Shown: positions 17,975 to 25,589, counted from the stretch's first letter. The stretch is DNA of 64,000 bases from Devosia ginsengisoli (GCF_024707105.1 NZ_JANQAJ010000005.1:248001-312000); one strand, 5' to 3'. Notes: generated by a model from the letters alone, not told the origin. A program made the numbers and translations.

Positions 17975-18913
17975 TCAGTATCCCCGTCCACGATCCACCA
18001 CATTCACCAGCGCCCCACCCGCCTCGTGTTCGCGAATGATCCGGGAAAAATACGCCACCCCGGTCGCCTCATTGCTGATCGCCGCGATATGCGGCGTCAC
18101 ATAGCAATTCTCGATCTCCCACAGCGGGCTCGTCGCCGGCAGCGGCTCGGTCTCGAACACATCGAGGCTCGCCGCCCCCAGCGTGCCATCGCCAAGCGCC
18201 CTGACGATATCGGCCTCCCGCTGATGCCCGCCGCGCGCCGCATTGATGATGACAGGGCCGCCATCCAGCTTGCCGCGCCGCAGCTTGCTGAAGGTCTCGT
18301 AGTTGAGAATGCCGGTGGTTTCCGGCGTCAGCGGCAACAGGTTCACCAGAATGTCGGTGCCTCCAAGGAAGGCGTCGAACGTCTCCATCCCGGCAAAGCC
18401 CTCAACGCCTGCAATGTCCTTGGCCGTCCGGCTCCAGCTCCGCAGTGTAAAGCCCAGCGGCTTGAGTCGCTCAGCTGCATCCTGCCCCAGCACGCCCATG
18501 CCCATGATGCCGACCGTCGTTTCCGATGCCGCCGGCGGGTAGAGCTGGCTCCAGCGCCTGGCCTTCTGGTCGGCGCGGAACCGCGTATAGAGCCGGTGAT
18601 GCATGGTCACATGCGCCACCACATAGTCGCTCATGCGCTGGCTCAGATCCGCATCGACAAACCGCACGATGGGCGCATCCGGCAGTCGCGGATGCTTCAG
18701 CAGCGCATCCACGCCCGCCCCCAGCGACAGGATGGCCTTGAGACCATCAAGCCCGTCGAACGCCTCGGGCCTGGGCTTCCACACGAAGATATAGCGCACT
18801 GCTGCCGGGTCGAAATCGTCGCCCCTCTGCACCACGGGGTAGGGGGCCAGCGCCGCCTTCAGCTTTTCGGCCCAGCTCGCCTCGTCGACATCGGACAGGT
18901 GCAGCAGCAGCAT
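17975..18913 (-). CDS. Glyoxylate/hydroxypyruvate reductase A-like 2-hydroxyacid dehydrogenase
   Basis: A 312-residue NAD(P)-dependent D-2-hydroxyacid dehydrogenase. The dinucleotide motif is GIMGMGVLGQDAAERL (about 139-154). The catalytic Arg is in INAARGGHQ, the Glu in FETEPL and the His in YVTPHIAA. Short length and the LSLGAGVDALL pattern fit the GhrA group, which reduces glyoxylate or hydroxypyruvate with NADPH. The start at 18913 follows a GAGGAGG ribosome site; the codons upstream of it are the ribosome site itself. Confidence 0.85.
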   Translation of the reverse strand: MLLLHLSDVDEASWAEKLKAALAPYPVVQRGDDFDPAAVRYIFVWKPRPEAFDGLDGLKAILSLGAGVDALLKHPRLPDAPIVRFVDADLSQRMSDYVVAHVTMHHRLYTRFRADQKARRWSQLYPPAASETTVGIMGMGVLGQDAAERLKPLGFTLRSWSRTAKDIAGVEGFAGMETFDAFLGGTDILVNLLPLTPETTGILNYETFSKLRRGKLDGGPVIINAARGGHQREADIVRALGDGTLGAASLDVFETEPLPATSPLWEIENCYVTPHIAAISNEATGVAYFSRIIREHEAGGALVNVVDRGRGY

Positions 18914-18978
18914 GATGATATCCTCCTCAAGCAAAGAGCTGCGCCTTGCGGGCGCAGCTCCTGTTCAAATCCGGTCTG

Positions 18979-19084
18979 GAGCGTTTCCAGCAAAAGTAGC
19001 AAACGGTTTTGCGGTTCGGAAACGCGACAAACGAAGAACCAGAGCGATTTCGCCGTTTCAACGAAACGGTGAAATGCTCTGGCG
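18979..19084. repeat. Family F Rhizobiales-type palindrome, copy 1 (with extra hairpin)
   Basis: GCGTTTCC (18981-18988) pairs with GGAAACGC (19018-19025), and GCAAAA pairs with TTTTGC inside it. It is followed by CGACAAACGAA and then a second hairpin, CCAGAGCGATTTC...GAAATGCTCTGG, to 19084. The stem is identical to the copy at 28.6 kb while the loop differs. Confidence 0.8.
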
Positions 19085-19087
19085 CGA

Positions 19088-19912
19088 TTACTGCGCGGTG
19101 GTGGTCGGGGTGCCTTCCACCGGGGTTTCCGTCGATGTGGTTTCCGGCGTGTCCGTCACGGCGGCCGGCTCTGTCGCGGGGGCATCGGCCGGCGCGGCGG
19201 CAGGGGCCTCGGCCCCGGCTTCCGCCGGTGCGGCAGCCTCGGCGTCAACTGCGGGTGCAGCTTCTGCGTCGGCGGCCGGAGCAGCCTCCGCATCGGCAGC
19301 GGGAGCCGCTTCCTCTGCCGGGGCAGCCGCGTCACCCTCGCCCTCGGCTGGCGCGGCTTCTTCGGCGGCCGGGAACGGCACGGGGTTGGCCGACAGCGTC
19401 TGCAGGTAGGCCAGGATGTCGGCGCGTTCCTCGGCGGTGCGGATACCGGCGAAATTCATCTTGGTGCCGGGCACATAGTCGGCCGGCTTGGTCAGGAAGT
19501 GGTTGAGATTCTCGTAGGTCCAGGTGTCGCCGGCGGCGTTATGTGCCTTCATGCCGTCGGAATACGAGAAGTCCGGCACGGCACCCTCGGGGCGGCCCAC
19601 CACGTCATAGAGATGCGGACCCTGCTTGTTGGGCTCGCCCTCGCCGAAATTGTGGCATGACTGACACTTCTTGACGGCATTGGCGCCCTTGGCCGGGTCG
19701 GCACTCGCCAGCAGCAGGCCCAGCGGCACTTCCGGCTCGGCTTCCGCCACCGCGGCGCCGTGATCGGCGACTTCCGGCTCCGGCAGGGCATAGCCCGGCC
19801 CGCGCCCCTCGATGGGATGGTAGATGGCGTCAGCGACGAAGCCGGCACCCATGACGAACAATAGCGTGCCGAGCACGGCGCCCATGATCTTGTTAAGCTC
19901 GAACGAATCCAT
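19088..19912 (-). CDS. cycM: Membrane-anchored cytochrome c (CycM type) with long Ala/Glu/Pro tail
   Basis: A 274-residue class I cytochrome c. The N-terminus MDSFELNKIMGAVLGT with an uncleaved helix (about 9-30) is the CycM signature; CycM passes electrons to the aa3 oxidase in rhizobia. Haem attachment is CQSCH (83-87), and the likely sixth ligand is M152 in GTKMNFAG. From about residue 181 to the end the protein is nearly all Ala, Glu, Pro and Asp, with repeated AAPAADAE units; most CycM proteins end near 185 residues. The start at 19912 has GAGAGACC upstream. Confidence 0.85.
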   Translation of the reverse strand: MDSFELNKIMGAVLGTLLFVMGAGFVADAIYHPIEGRGPGYALPEPEVADHGAAVAEAEPEVPLGLLLASADPAKGANAVKKCQSCHNFGEGEPNKQGPHLYDVVGRPEGAVPDFSYSDGMKAHNAAGDTWTYENLNHFLTKPADYVPGTKMNFAGIRTAEERADILAYLQTLSANPVPFPAAEEAAPAEGEGDAAAPAEEAAPAADAEAAPAADAEAAPAVDAEAAAPAEAGAEAPAAAPADAPATEPAAVTDTPETTSTETPVEGTPTTTAQ

Positions 19913-20240
19913 TTGGTCTCTCTGCCGGTCCATCCCCTGTGGACTTGTAGTCGAACCCGGCTCGACTTTCGATAGTCCCAGGGGAAAATCGCCTCAACGG
20001 AGCGGCCCGACGCGGGCGGAAGATAGTCGCTAGGCGAAGCGGGCGCAACCATCCAAAGGCCTGCTGCGACACTTCGAACCGTCCCGCCGGCAAAATCGCT
20101 CCAGTGGAGCGATTTTAGGTGAGAAGGCCATGAGAGCTATGCTCGAATGGCAGGAATGCTTCCCCCTGAGTGGAGCCACCTCCATCTGCCTCAATTGACT
20201 CCGTCACCCCCTGGGTTCAAAAGCCTTTCGCCTACCACGT
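19913..20240. promoter_or_regulatory. Divergent gap between cycM and pheA
   Basis: The 328-base divergent region must hold promoters for both genes. No clear -35/-10 pair is assigned. A perfect hairpin (listed separately) lies at 20092-20116. I see no convincing small gene. Confidence 0.4.
20092..20116. repeat. Perfect 11-bp hairpin between cycM and pheA
   Basis: AAAATCGCTCC (20092-20102) and GGAGCGATTTT (20106-20116) form a perfect stem with a 3-base AGT loop. A-tracts and T-tracts on the two flanks make it look like a bidirectional terminator. Yet it lies between divergent genes, where a terminator is not expected; a REP-like element is the alternative. Confidence 0.6.
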
Positions 20241-21083
20241 ATGGACCTTTCGATGACCAAGAAGATCGCTTTTCAGGGCGAGCCCGGCGCTTTCAGCCAT
20301 GCCGCCGCCTCCAATGTTTTCCCCGGCGAAGAAGCGATCGGCTGCGTCACCTTCGAGGAAACCATCAATGCCGTGCAGTCCGGCCGCGCCGACTATGCCG
20401 TGGTCCCGGTGGAAAATTCGCTCTATGGTCGCATCACCGATATCCATCACCTGCTGCCCGAAAGCGGTCTCAACATCATCGGCGAGACCTTCCTGCGCGT
20501 CGAGATGAACCTGCTCGGCGTGCCTGGCGCCACGATGGCCGATATCAAGGCCGTGCAGTCGCTCTCGGTCGCCCTCGGCCAGTGCCGCAAGTTCATCATC
20601 GAACACGGTTTCCGTACCATCAATGCCGTCGATACCGCCGGCTCGGCCCGTGAAGTGGCTGACAAGGCCGACAAGTCCGTTGCCGCCATCGCCTCGCGCT
20701 TCGCCGCCGATATCTATGGCCTCACCGTGCTCGCCTCCAATATCGAGGATGCGGACCACAACACCACGCGCTTCCTCGTCCTGTCCCGTGACAAGCAGGA
20801 AGCGCCGGCCGGCAATGGCAAGGTCAAGACCACCTTCGTCTTCCGCGTCCGCAACGTGCCCGCCGCGCTCTACAAGGCCATGGGCGGCTTCGCCACCAAC
20901 GGCGTCAACATGACCAAGCTGGAAAGCTACATGGTCGGCGGCGCCTTCACCGCCACCCAGTTCTACGCCGATATCGAAGGCCACCCCGCCGATCCGGCCG
21001 TCCAGTTCGCCTTCGAGGAACTCGGCTTCTTCACCGACCACTTCCGCGTCCTGGGCGTCTATCCGGCGGCGGAAAGCAAGTAG
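20241..21083 (+). CDS. pheA: Prephenate dehydratase
   Basis: A 280-residue monofunctional enzyme that converts prephenate to phenylpyruvate in phenylalanine synthesis. The periplasmic-binding-like catalytic part carries FQGEPGAFSHAAA, VPVENSLYGRI and the catalytic TRF (176-178). A C-terminal ACT domain (about 195-275) holds LESYMVGG, the phenylalanine-sensing motif, so feedback inhibition is likely. There is no chorismate mutase domain. The start is uncertain: ATG 20241 or ATG 20253, neither with a strong ribosome site. Confidence 0.93.
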   Translation: MDLSMTKKIAFQGEPGAFSHAAASNVFPGEEAIGCVTFEETINAVQSGRADYAVVPVENSLYGRITDIHHLLPESGLNIIGETFLRVEMNLLGVPGATMADIKAVQSLSVALGQCRKFIIEHGFRTINAVDTAGSAREVADKADKSVAAIASRFAADIYGLTVLASNIEDADHNTTRFLVLSRDKQEAPAGNGKVKTTFVFRVRNVPAALYKAMGGFATNGVNMTKLESYMVGGAFTATQFYADIEGHPADPAVQFAFEELGFFTDHFRVLGVYPAAESK

Positions 21084-21109
21084 GGCGGGTAGCGAATAGC
21101 TGAAATTGC

Positions 21110-21141
21110 TTGCCACTTTGCGTTTTTGTAATACACTGTAT
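21110..21141 (+). promoter_or_regulatory. Promoter and operator of the CopG/ParE toxin-antitoxin pair
   Basis: TTGCCA (21110-21115) and TACACT (21132-21137) are 16 bases apart and fit a sigma-70 promoter. A perfect palindrome ATACA-C-TGTAT (21131-21141) covers the -10 element, the right place for autorepression by the ribbon-helix-helix antitoxin. Confidence 0.55.
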
Positions 21142-21163
21142 GCTCATTGTTTGGAGCATCTTC

Positions 21164-21424
21164 ATGGCTGGCCAAGACCTTTCCGATCCGATCACACTCC
21201 GGCTTCCGCGTGACGTTCTGGCGGCAATTGAACGGATCGCGGAAACCTCGGATCGCACCCGAAGCTGGGTTATGGTGCGCGCTCTGCGTCTTTACCTGGC
21301 GGGGGAGGGCGCCGAGATTCTGAGCGTCGCAGACGGCCTCAGGCAGCTCGGTAACGGCGAGTCCGAAGACATGGATGATGTCATCGCGCAGGTGGAACAG
21401 ATCGTCCGCGGAAATGCCGCTTGA
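21164..21424 (+). CDS. CopG/ParD-like ribbon-helix-helix antitoxin
   Basis: An 86-residue protein. DPITLRLPRDVLAAIERIAETSDRTRSWVMVRALRLYL (about 7-44) is a ribbon-helix-helix DNA-binding domain; the C-terminal acidic part would bind and neutralise the toxin. The start at 21164 follows TTGGAGCATCTTC. The stop TGA overlaps the toxin ATG by one base (TGATG), the usual coupling in these modules. A palindrome overlaps the putative -10. Confidence 0.85.
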   Translation: MAGQDLSDPITLRLPRDVLAAIERIAETSDRTRSWVMVRALRLYLAGEGAEILSVADGLRQLGNGESEDMDDVIAQVEQIVRGNAA

Positions 21425-21765
21425 TGAAAGTCCGGCTTTCCAGAAACGCCGCGGACTACGTGCGGCAGGAAGCTGCATATCTTCGACAGCACAATCGATT
21501 GGCGGCGGAGCGCTTCCTGGAAAGAGTGAAGTCCGTAAGACGCGACCTCGCCAGCTTTGCCGAAGCCGGATTCTTTGACGAAGCTCTTCCGGTTCCCGGA
21601 ATGCGCAGGTTTGTCCGCGACGGCTATTTCTATGATTATCGCGCTGGGAAGGACCTGATTGAGATCGCAGCGATTTCAAGCTCGGTGAACCGGCCGTTGT
21701 TGACCCCGTCCGATGACGATGATTTCGACTACGAGGCACCGCTGAGCAGCGATCCCGATCCATAG
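21424..21765 (+). CDS. ParE/RelE-superfamily toxin
   Basis: A 113-residue protein of the ParE/RelE fold. Typical positions are KVRLSRNAADYVRQEAAYL at the N-terminus and the RRFVRDGYFYDYRAGKDLIEIAAISSS strand region near the C-terminus. ParE members poison gyrase and RelE members cleave ribosome-bound mRNA; the sequence does not let me choose. A tail of about 22 residues rich in Asp (DDDDFDYEAPL) extends past the fold and is unusual. ATG 21424 overlaps the antitoxin stop. Confidence 0.8.
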   Translation: MKVRLSRNAADYVRQEAAYLRQHNRLAAERFLERVKSVRRDLASFAEAGFFDEALPVPGMRRFVRDGYFYDYRAGKDLIEIAAISSSVNRPLLTPSDDDDFDYEAPLSSDPDP

Positions 21766-21808
21766 CTTGGCGATAATAGTCCGCAAATGCTCGCGTTTGC
21801 GCGCTCCC

Positions 21809-22684
21809 TCAGTCCCCCCGCAACACCTCATCGATCTCGGGCAGATTATAAAACTGCCGCACAATGTCCCAGCCTTCCTCGGCCGTATCGACGATATTGA
21901 ACAGCTTCGGATCGTCAGGCGCGATCGTGCCGGCTTCCGCCAGCGCCTCGAAATTGATGACCTTGCTCCAGAATTCCGCGCCGAACAGCAGCAGCGGCAC
22001 CCGGTCCATGCGCCCGGTCTGGATCAGCGTCAGCGTCTCGAAGAATTCGTCCAGCGTGCCGAACCCGCCGGGAAACACCGCCACCGCCTTGGCCCGCATC
22101 AGGAAATGGATCTTGCGCGTGGCGAAATAGTGGAAGTTGAAGCTCAGCTCCGGCGTCACATAAAGGTTCGGCGCCTGCTCATGCGGCAGCACGATATTGA
22201 GCCCGATCGACGGCGCCCCCACATCGGCCGCGCCCCGATTGCCTGCTTCCATCACGCCCGGGCCCCCGCCCGTCACCACCACATAGTCCGAAAAGCCCAT
22301 GGCCTTGGAGGTGAACGAGGCCAGCTGTGCAAACCGTCGCGCTTCGTCATAGTAGCGCGACGCGGCTTCGAGATTCTTCTTCTGCATCTCGTTCTTGGCT
22401 GCCCAGGCCGGTTTGCCCGGTGCCGGAATGCGCGCCCCGCCGAACAGCACCACGGTCGAATTGATGCCCCGCTCGCGCAGGCAGAATTCGGGTTTGAGAT
22501 ATTCGAGCTGGAAGCGCACCCCACGCGTATCTTCCGAGGTCATGAATTCGTCGTCGGCAAAGGCCAGCCGGAACGCGGCCGATTGCGTCTGCGGCGTCTG
22601 CGGCGCACGCTTGGAGGCGGCGACGTCTTCGACCGAAGTGCGCAACGAAGTGGGACGACGTCTGGTCATGCGAAGCACCGCCAT
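21809..22684 (-). CDS. LOG-family (TIGR00730) nucleotide phosphoribohydrolase-like protein
   Basis: About 291 residues. The Rossmann-like LOG core shows VVLFGGARIP, VVTGGGPGVMEAGNRGA and FPGGFGTLDEFFE, the PGGxGTxxE motif of cytokinin riboside 5'-monophosphate phosphoribohydrolases. The N-terminal 60 residues are extra and probably disordered, with poor conservation expected. These proteins split adenosine/cytokinin monophosphates to the base and ribose 5-phosphate; older databases call them lysine decarboxylases. Start 22684 (MAVLRM) or 22669 (MTRRRP). It diverges from a DUF817 gene with only 60 bases between the starts. Confidence 0.8.
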   Translation of the reverse strand: MAVLRMTRRRPTSLRTSVEDVAASKRAPQTPQTQSAAFRLAFADDEFMTSEDTRGVRFQLEYLKPEFCLRERGINSTVVLFGGARIPAPGKPAWAAKNEMQKKNLEAASRYYDEARRFAQLASFTSKAMGFSDYVVVTGGGPGVMEAGNRGAADVGAPSIGLNIVLPHEQAPNLYVTPELSFNFHYFATRKIHFLMRAKAVAVFPGGFGTLDEFFETLTLIQTGRMDRVPLLLFGAEFWSKVINFEALAEAGTIAPDDPKLFNIVDTAEEGWDIVRQFYNLPEIDEVLRGD

Positions 22685-22744
22685 AATTCCGAAATCTTCG
22701 ACAGGGCATATCCAGCCCCGACGATGTGAGCAAGGGCACCCGCC

Positions 22745-23602
22745 TTGAACCAGTTCACGACTTTGGAAGCGCGGATCGATGCGGCGGCCCATGCCGTCCT
22801 CGCGCGCCTGCCGCGCGGCAGGCTGGCCGATGGCCTCGTCGAATTCGTGGTCTTCGGCCTCAAGCAGGCCTGGGCCTGCCTGTTCGGCGGGCTGATGCTG
22901 GGCATGATCCTCGTCACCCGCCTCTGGTGGCCCGATATCGGTCTGGCCCGCTACGACGCCTGGTTCCTCGCTGCCCTGCTCATCCAGGGCGCCATGCTGG
23001 CCCTTCGCCTCGAAACATTGAGCGAAGCCAAGGTCATCCTCATCTTCCACCTCGTCGGCACCGGCATGGAACTGTTCAAGACATCAGCCGGCTCTTGGAT
23101 CTATCCCGAGGATGCCATCTTCCGCCTCAGCGGCGTGCCACTCTTTTCCGGCTTCATGTATGCCTGCGTCGGCTCCTACATGGCCCGCATCCAGCGCATT
23201 TTCGATATCACCTTCACCCGTTACCCGCCGGTCTGGGCCACGGTGCTGCTGGCTTTGGCCATCTACGTAAACTTCTTCAGCCACCATTTCATCTTCGATT
23301 TCCGCTGGCTGCTCTTCGCCGTCCTGGCCATCCTCTATTTTCCCAGCACCATGCATTACCGCGTCTTCCGCTTTCGCCACCGCATGCCCGTGCTGCTGGC
23401 CTTCCTGCTGGTCGCCCTATTCATCTGGATCGCCGAGAATATCGGCACCTGGTCCCGCGCCTGGATCTATCCCGATCAGGCCGATGGCTGGACGCTGGTG
23501 AGCTGGAGCAAGCTGGGCTCCTGGTATCTGCTGATGCTGATTTCGGTGGTTCTGGTAACGCTGGTCCACCCGCCCAAGGCGTATGAACCCGTAGTCGATT
23601 GA
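22745..23602 (+). CDS. DUF817 (YoaT-like) integral membrane protein
   Basis: A 285-residue membrane protein with about eight hydrophobic helices. Recognisable DUF817 segments are FVVFGLKQAWACLFGG, EVFKT-type GTGMELFKTSAGSWIYPEDA, GVPLFSGFMYACVGSYMARIQR and a C-terminal IWIAENIGTWSRAWIYP. Function is unknown. The start codon appears to be TTG at 22745 (MNQFTT), seven bases after AAGGG; no ATG fits. It may share a bidirectional promoter with the LOG gene. Confidence 0.78.
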   Translation: MNQFTTLEARIDAAAHAVLARLPRGRLADGLVEFVVFGLKQAWACLFGGLMLGMILVTRLWWPDIGLARYDAWFLAALLIQGAMLALRLETLSEAKVILIFHLVGTGMELFKTSAGSWIYPEDAIFRLSGVPLFSGFMYACVGSYMARIQRIFDITFTRYPPVWATVLLALAIYVNFFSHHFIFDFRWLLFAVLAILYFPSTMHYRVFRFRHRMPVLLAFLLVALFIWIAENIGTWSRAWIYPDQADGWTLVSWSKLGSWYLLMLISVVLVTLVHPPKAYEPVVD

Positions 23603-23617
23603 CCTGCAAAGGCATTG

Positions 23618-23776
23618 GCCTCCTCCCTTCTCCCCTCGTGGGAGAAGGTGCCCGAAGGGCGGATGAGGGGGCCCCGAACTATCCATTGGCATTGAAGTAT
23701 GGGAGTGCGCAGACCCCTCACCCGGAAATCCGCTGAACGCGGATTTCCACCTCTCCCACAAGGGGAGAGGGGCAAA
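23618..23776. repeat. Family C palindromic repeat cluster, copy 2
   Basis: CCCTTCTCCCCTCGTGGGAGAAGG, GTGCCCGAAGGGCGGATGAGGGGG and an inverted partner with GGAAATCCGC...GCGGATTTCC and CTCTCCCACAAGGGGAGAGGGG. It lies after the DUF817 gene. Confidence 0.8.
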
Positions 23777-23798
23777 CCCTGAACTGTGAATAAACCAA

Positions 23799-23966
23799 TC
23801 AGTCCCGCGCTAGCACCATCACGCGCAACCGCTCCAGCCACCGCCTGATCGTGGCGCCCACGCTCGGCCTGTCCTCATAATTGCGCAGCATATACTCGGC
23901 CAGCCGATAGCCTTCCGCCACGATATGGCGCTCGTCACGACTGAGGCCCACCGATGGAACGCGCAT
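23799..23966 (-). CDS. Small protein of 55 residues, unknown function
   Basis: An uninterrupted 55-codon frame starting MRVPSVGLSRDERHIVAEGY and ending RWLERLRVMVLARD. An excellent ribosome site, GGAGG, lies seven bases before the ATG (GCGGAGGCTGGCATG). The product is amphipathic and rich in Arg and Glu, with no signal peptide. The gene sits alone between a family C repeat and the GST gene, on the GST strand. I know no family for it; coding is inferred from the ribosome site, the gap position and helical composition. Confidence 0.55.
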   Translation of the reverse strand: MRVPSVGLSRDERHIVAEGYRLAEYMLRNYEDRPSVGATIRRWLERLRVMVLARD

Positions 23967-24042
23967 GCCAGCCTCCGCTTATGGTTGATGAAACCTTAAC
24001 GCGGCAGGGTGAGCGGAGTCCGCCAGTATATGGAACTATGGT

Positions 24043-24699
24043 TTACCCGGCTTGCTGGCCCGCCGCATTGGCCACCGCCAGCTGCGCATCAAAGGCGCGC
24101 TGATAGGCTGGTCGTGCCTGTGCGCGGGCCGTGTAGGCGGAAATGTTGGCAAATTCATCCAGCAGGCCCGACGGCTTTACCCGCAGCAACACATGCACCA
24201 TCATGATATCGGCCGCGCTGAACGCCCCATCCAGCCATTCGCTGTCGCCGAGCCGCCGGGCAAGCTCGCCCAGTCGCACCCGAATGCGGTCCTTGACCAG
24301 AGGCATGCGCTGTTCGGTCCAGCTCTCCTGGCCCTCGGCGAACCGGGCGGTCTGGAGCTCCAGAATGGGCGGCTCCACCGTACCGATGGCTGCGAACATC
24401 CAGCTTATCGCCCGCGCTCTGGCATTGGCATCGTCGGGCAACAGGCCCGGGTGTTTCTCCGCGATATGCAGGATGATCGATCCGGTCTCGAACAGCACCA
24501 GGTCGCCGTCCTCATAGGTCGGAATCTGCCCGAAGGGCTGCAGTGCCAGATGCGAAGGCTCCTTCATCTGCTTGAACGATACGAGCCGCACATCGTAGTT
24601 CTGGCCCACTTCCTCGAATGCCCAACGCACGCGCATGTCCCGCGACAGTCCAGCGCCACGATCGGGCGATGTGGCGAAGGCAGTAATTGTCGGCGTCAT
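24043..24699 (-). CDS. Glutathione S-transferase family protein
   Basis: A 218-residue cytosolic protein with a thioredoxin-like N-terminal domain (VRWAFEEVGQNYDVRLV, PFGQIPTYEDGDLVLFETGSIILHIAEKH, where the cis-Pro and the ES/ETGSI glutathione contact are visible) and an all-helical C-terminal domain (SAADIMMVHVLLR). It conjugates or reduces substrates with glutathione; the target is not predictable. The start at 24699 has GGAGAA upstream. It probably shares a transcript with the 55-residue small gene downstream on the same strand. Confidence 0.85.
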   Translation of the reverse strand: MTPTITAFATSPDRGAGLSRDMRVRWAFEEVGQNYDVRLVSFKQMKEPSHLALQPFGQIPTYEDGDLVLFETGSIILHIAEKHPGLLPDDANARARAISWMFAAIGTVEPPILELQTARFAEGQESWTEQRMPLVKDRIRVRLGELARRLGDSEWLDGAFSAADIMMVHVLLRVKPSGLLDEFANISAYTARAQARPAYQRAFDAQLAVANAAGQQAG

Positions 24700-24795
24700 G
24701 GCAGTTCTCCGGGATTAGCGTTCCATGCCTATACGACGAATGCCGGCATATTCATTCGACACGCCACGGGAGATTTTTCGTTCCGGCAACCACGG

Positions 24796-24850
24796 AGTTC
24801 CCTTCTCCCTTCGTGGGAGAAGGTGCCCGAAGGGCGGATGAGGGGGCAGG
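24796..24850. repeat. Family C palindromic repeat, copy 3 (single unit)
   Basis: CCCTTCTCCCTTCGTGGGAGAAGG followed by GTGCCCGAAGGGCGGATGAGGGGGC. A half element, between the GST gene and the MazE-like gene. Confidence 0.8.
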
Positions 24851-24932
24851 GTCATCCATTGGCGCTAAGCGTCGTCGGGACTCATACAGCTTTAAGTCTC
24901 TTGCTGCTCATCGGCAGATGCAGTTTGTAATA

Positions 24933-24950
24933 ACATTGTTGTAACAATGT
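24933..24950 (+). promoter_or_regulatory. Palindromic operator of the MazEF-like module
   Basis: ACATTGTT-GT-AACAATGT is a perfect 8-base inverted repeat ending 12 bases before the antitoxin start. It is the expected site for autorepression by the AbrB-fold antitoxin. The surrounding TTGTAATAACATTG is AT-rich and may include promoter elements. Confidence 0.65.
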
Positions 24951-24962
24951 ACGCGCTATGCT

Positions 24963-25232
24963 ATGGCTTGCAGCATGCAAAGCGCTTTCAAGAAGTTTGG
25001 CAATTCGACCGGCGCGATCATCCCTAAGCCTATGCTTTCGGAAATGGGAGCCGAGGCGGGGGACAAGATCGATATCGCCTTCACGGACGGCCAGATCGTC
25101 ATCAAACTGATCAATGAGCATCCACGCGCGGGCTGGGCAGAGGCCGCCGCGGCCATTGCCGCTGCTGGCGACGATGAGCTTGTCCTGGGCGATTTTCCCA
25201 ACGACGACGATGAAACGGAGTGGGTGTGGTAA
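24963..25232 (+). CDS. MazE-like AbrB-fold antitoxin
   Basis: An 89-residue protein. SAFKKFGNSTGAIIPKPMLSEMGAEAGDKIDIAF is the swapped-hairpin AbrB/MazE DNA-binding domain. The acidic C-terminus (DDELVLGDFPNDDDETEW) is the usual toxin-binding tail. The ATG at 24963 or at 24975 could be the start. A perfect palindrome lies just upstream. The toxin start lies inside the last codons of this gene. Confidence 0.85.
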   Translation: MACSMQSAFKKFGNSTGAIIPKPMLSEMGAEAGDKIDIAFTDGQIVIKLINEHPRAGWAEAAAAIAAAGDDELVLGDFPNDDDETEWVW

Positions 25233-25546
25233 CGCGCGGTGAGATTTGGCTCGCGGCGCTGGACCCGACCGTTGGAACGGAGATTCAAAAGACCCGGCCT
25301 GTTCTGGTCGTTTCACCCGACGACTTGAATGCCTATCTGCGCCTCGTGACCATCATACCTTTGACCTCGGGAAGCCATCCGGCGCCGTTTCGCATTCCGC
25401 TGCAGTTTGCGGGCAGGGACGGACTTCTGCTGCTGGAACAGGTTAGATCGGTGGACAAGAGGCGCCTCATCAAGTTGCTAGGGCAGGCAGAGCAATCCAC
25501 GTTGAGGCAGGCGCTTGCAGCGCTGCGGACCTACTACGCTGACTAG
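25226..25546 (+). CDS. MazF/PemK-like toxin (endoribonuclease)
   Basis: A 106-residue PemK/MazF protein. The fold shows TRGEIWLAALDPTVGTEIQKTRPVLVVSPDDLN at the N-terminus and LLLEQVRSVDKRRL in the middle, the family pattern. MazF toxins cut mRNA at short motifs. The start is a GTG at 25226 with GGAG five bases upstream; a GTG at 25220 would add two residues. It overlaps the antitoxin by seven bases. It is followed directly by the SRP RNA promoter. Confidence 0.85.
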   Translation: MVTRGEIWLAALDPTVGTEIQKTRPVLVVSPDDLNAYLRLVTIIPLTSGSHPAPFRIPLQFAGRDGLLLLEQVRSVDKRRLIKLLGQAEQSTLRQALAALRTYYAD

Positions 25547-25554
25547 ACTAGGTC

Positions 25555-25583
25555 TTGCATCCGCCCCTTTTTCCCCTCATATA
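25555..25583 (+). promoter_or_regulatory. Promoter of the SRP RNA gene
   Basis: TTGCAT (25555-25560) and CATATA (25578-25583) are separated by 17 bases and place transcription start near 25590, at the 5' end of the RNA. This is a good sigma-70-type match. Confidence 0.6.
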
Positions 25584-25589
25584 CCGCTC

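Noticed and set aside
17144..19072. A 642-codon plus-strand frame across the VTT and reductase genes
   Set aside because: It is the reverse shadow of two recognisable minus-strand genes and carries no motif.
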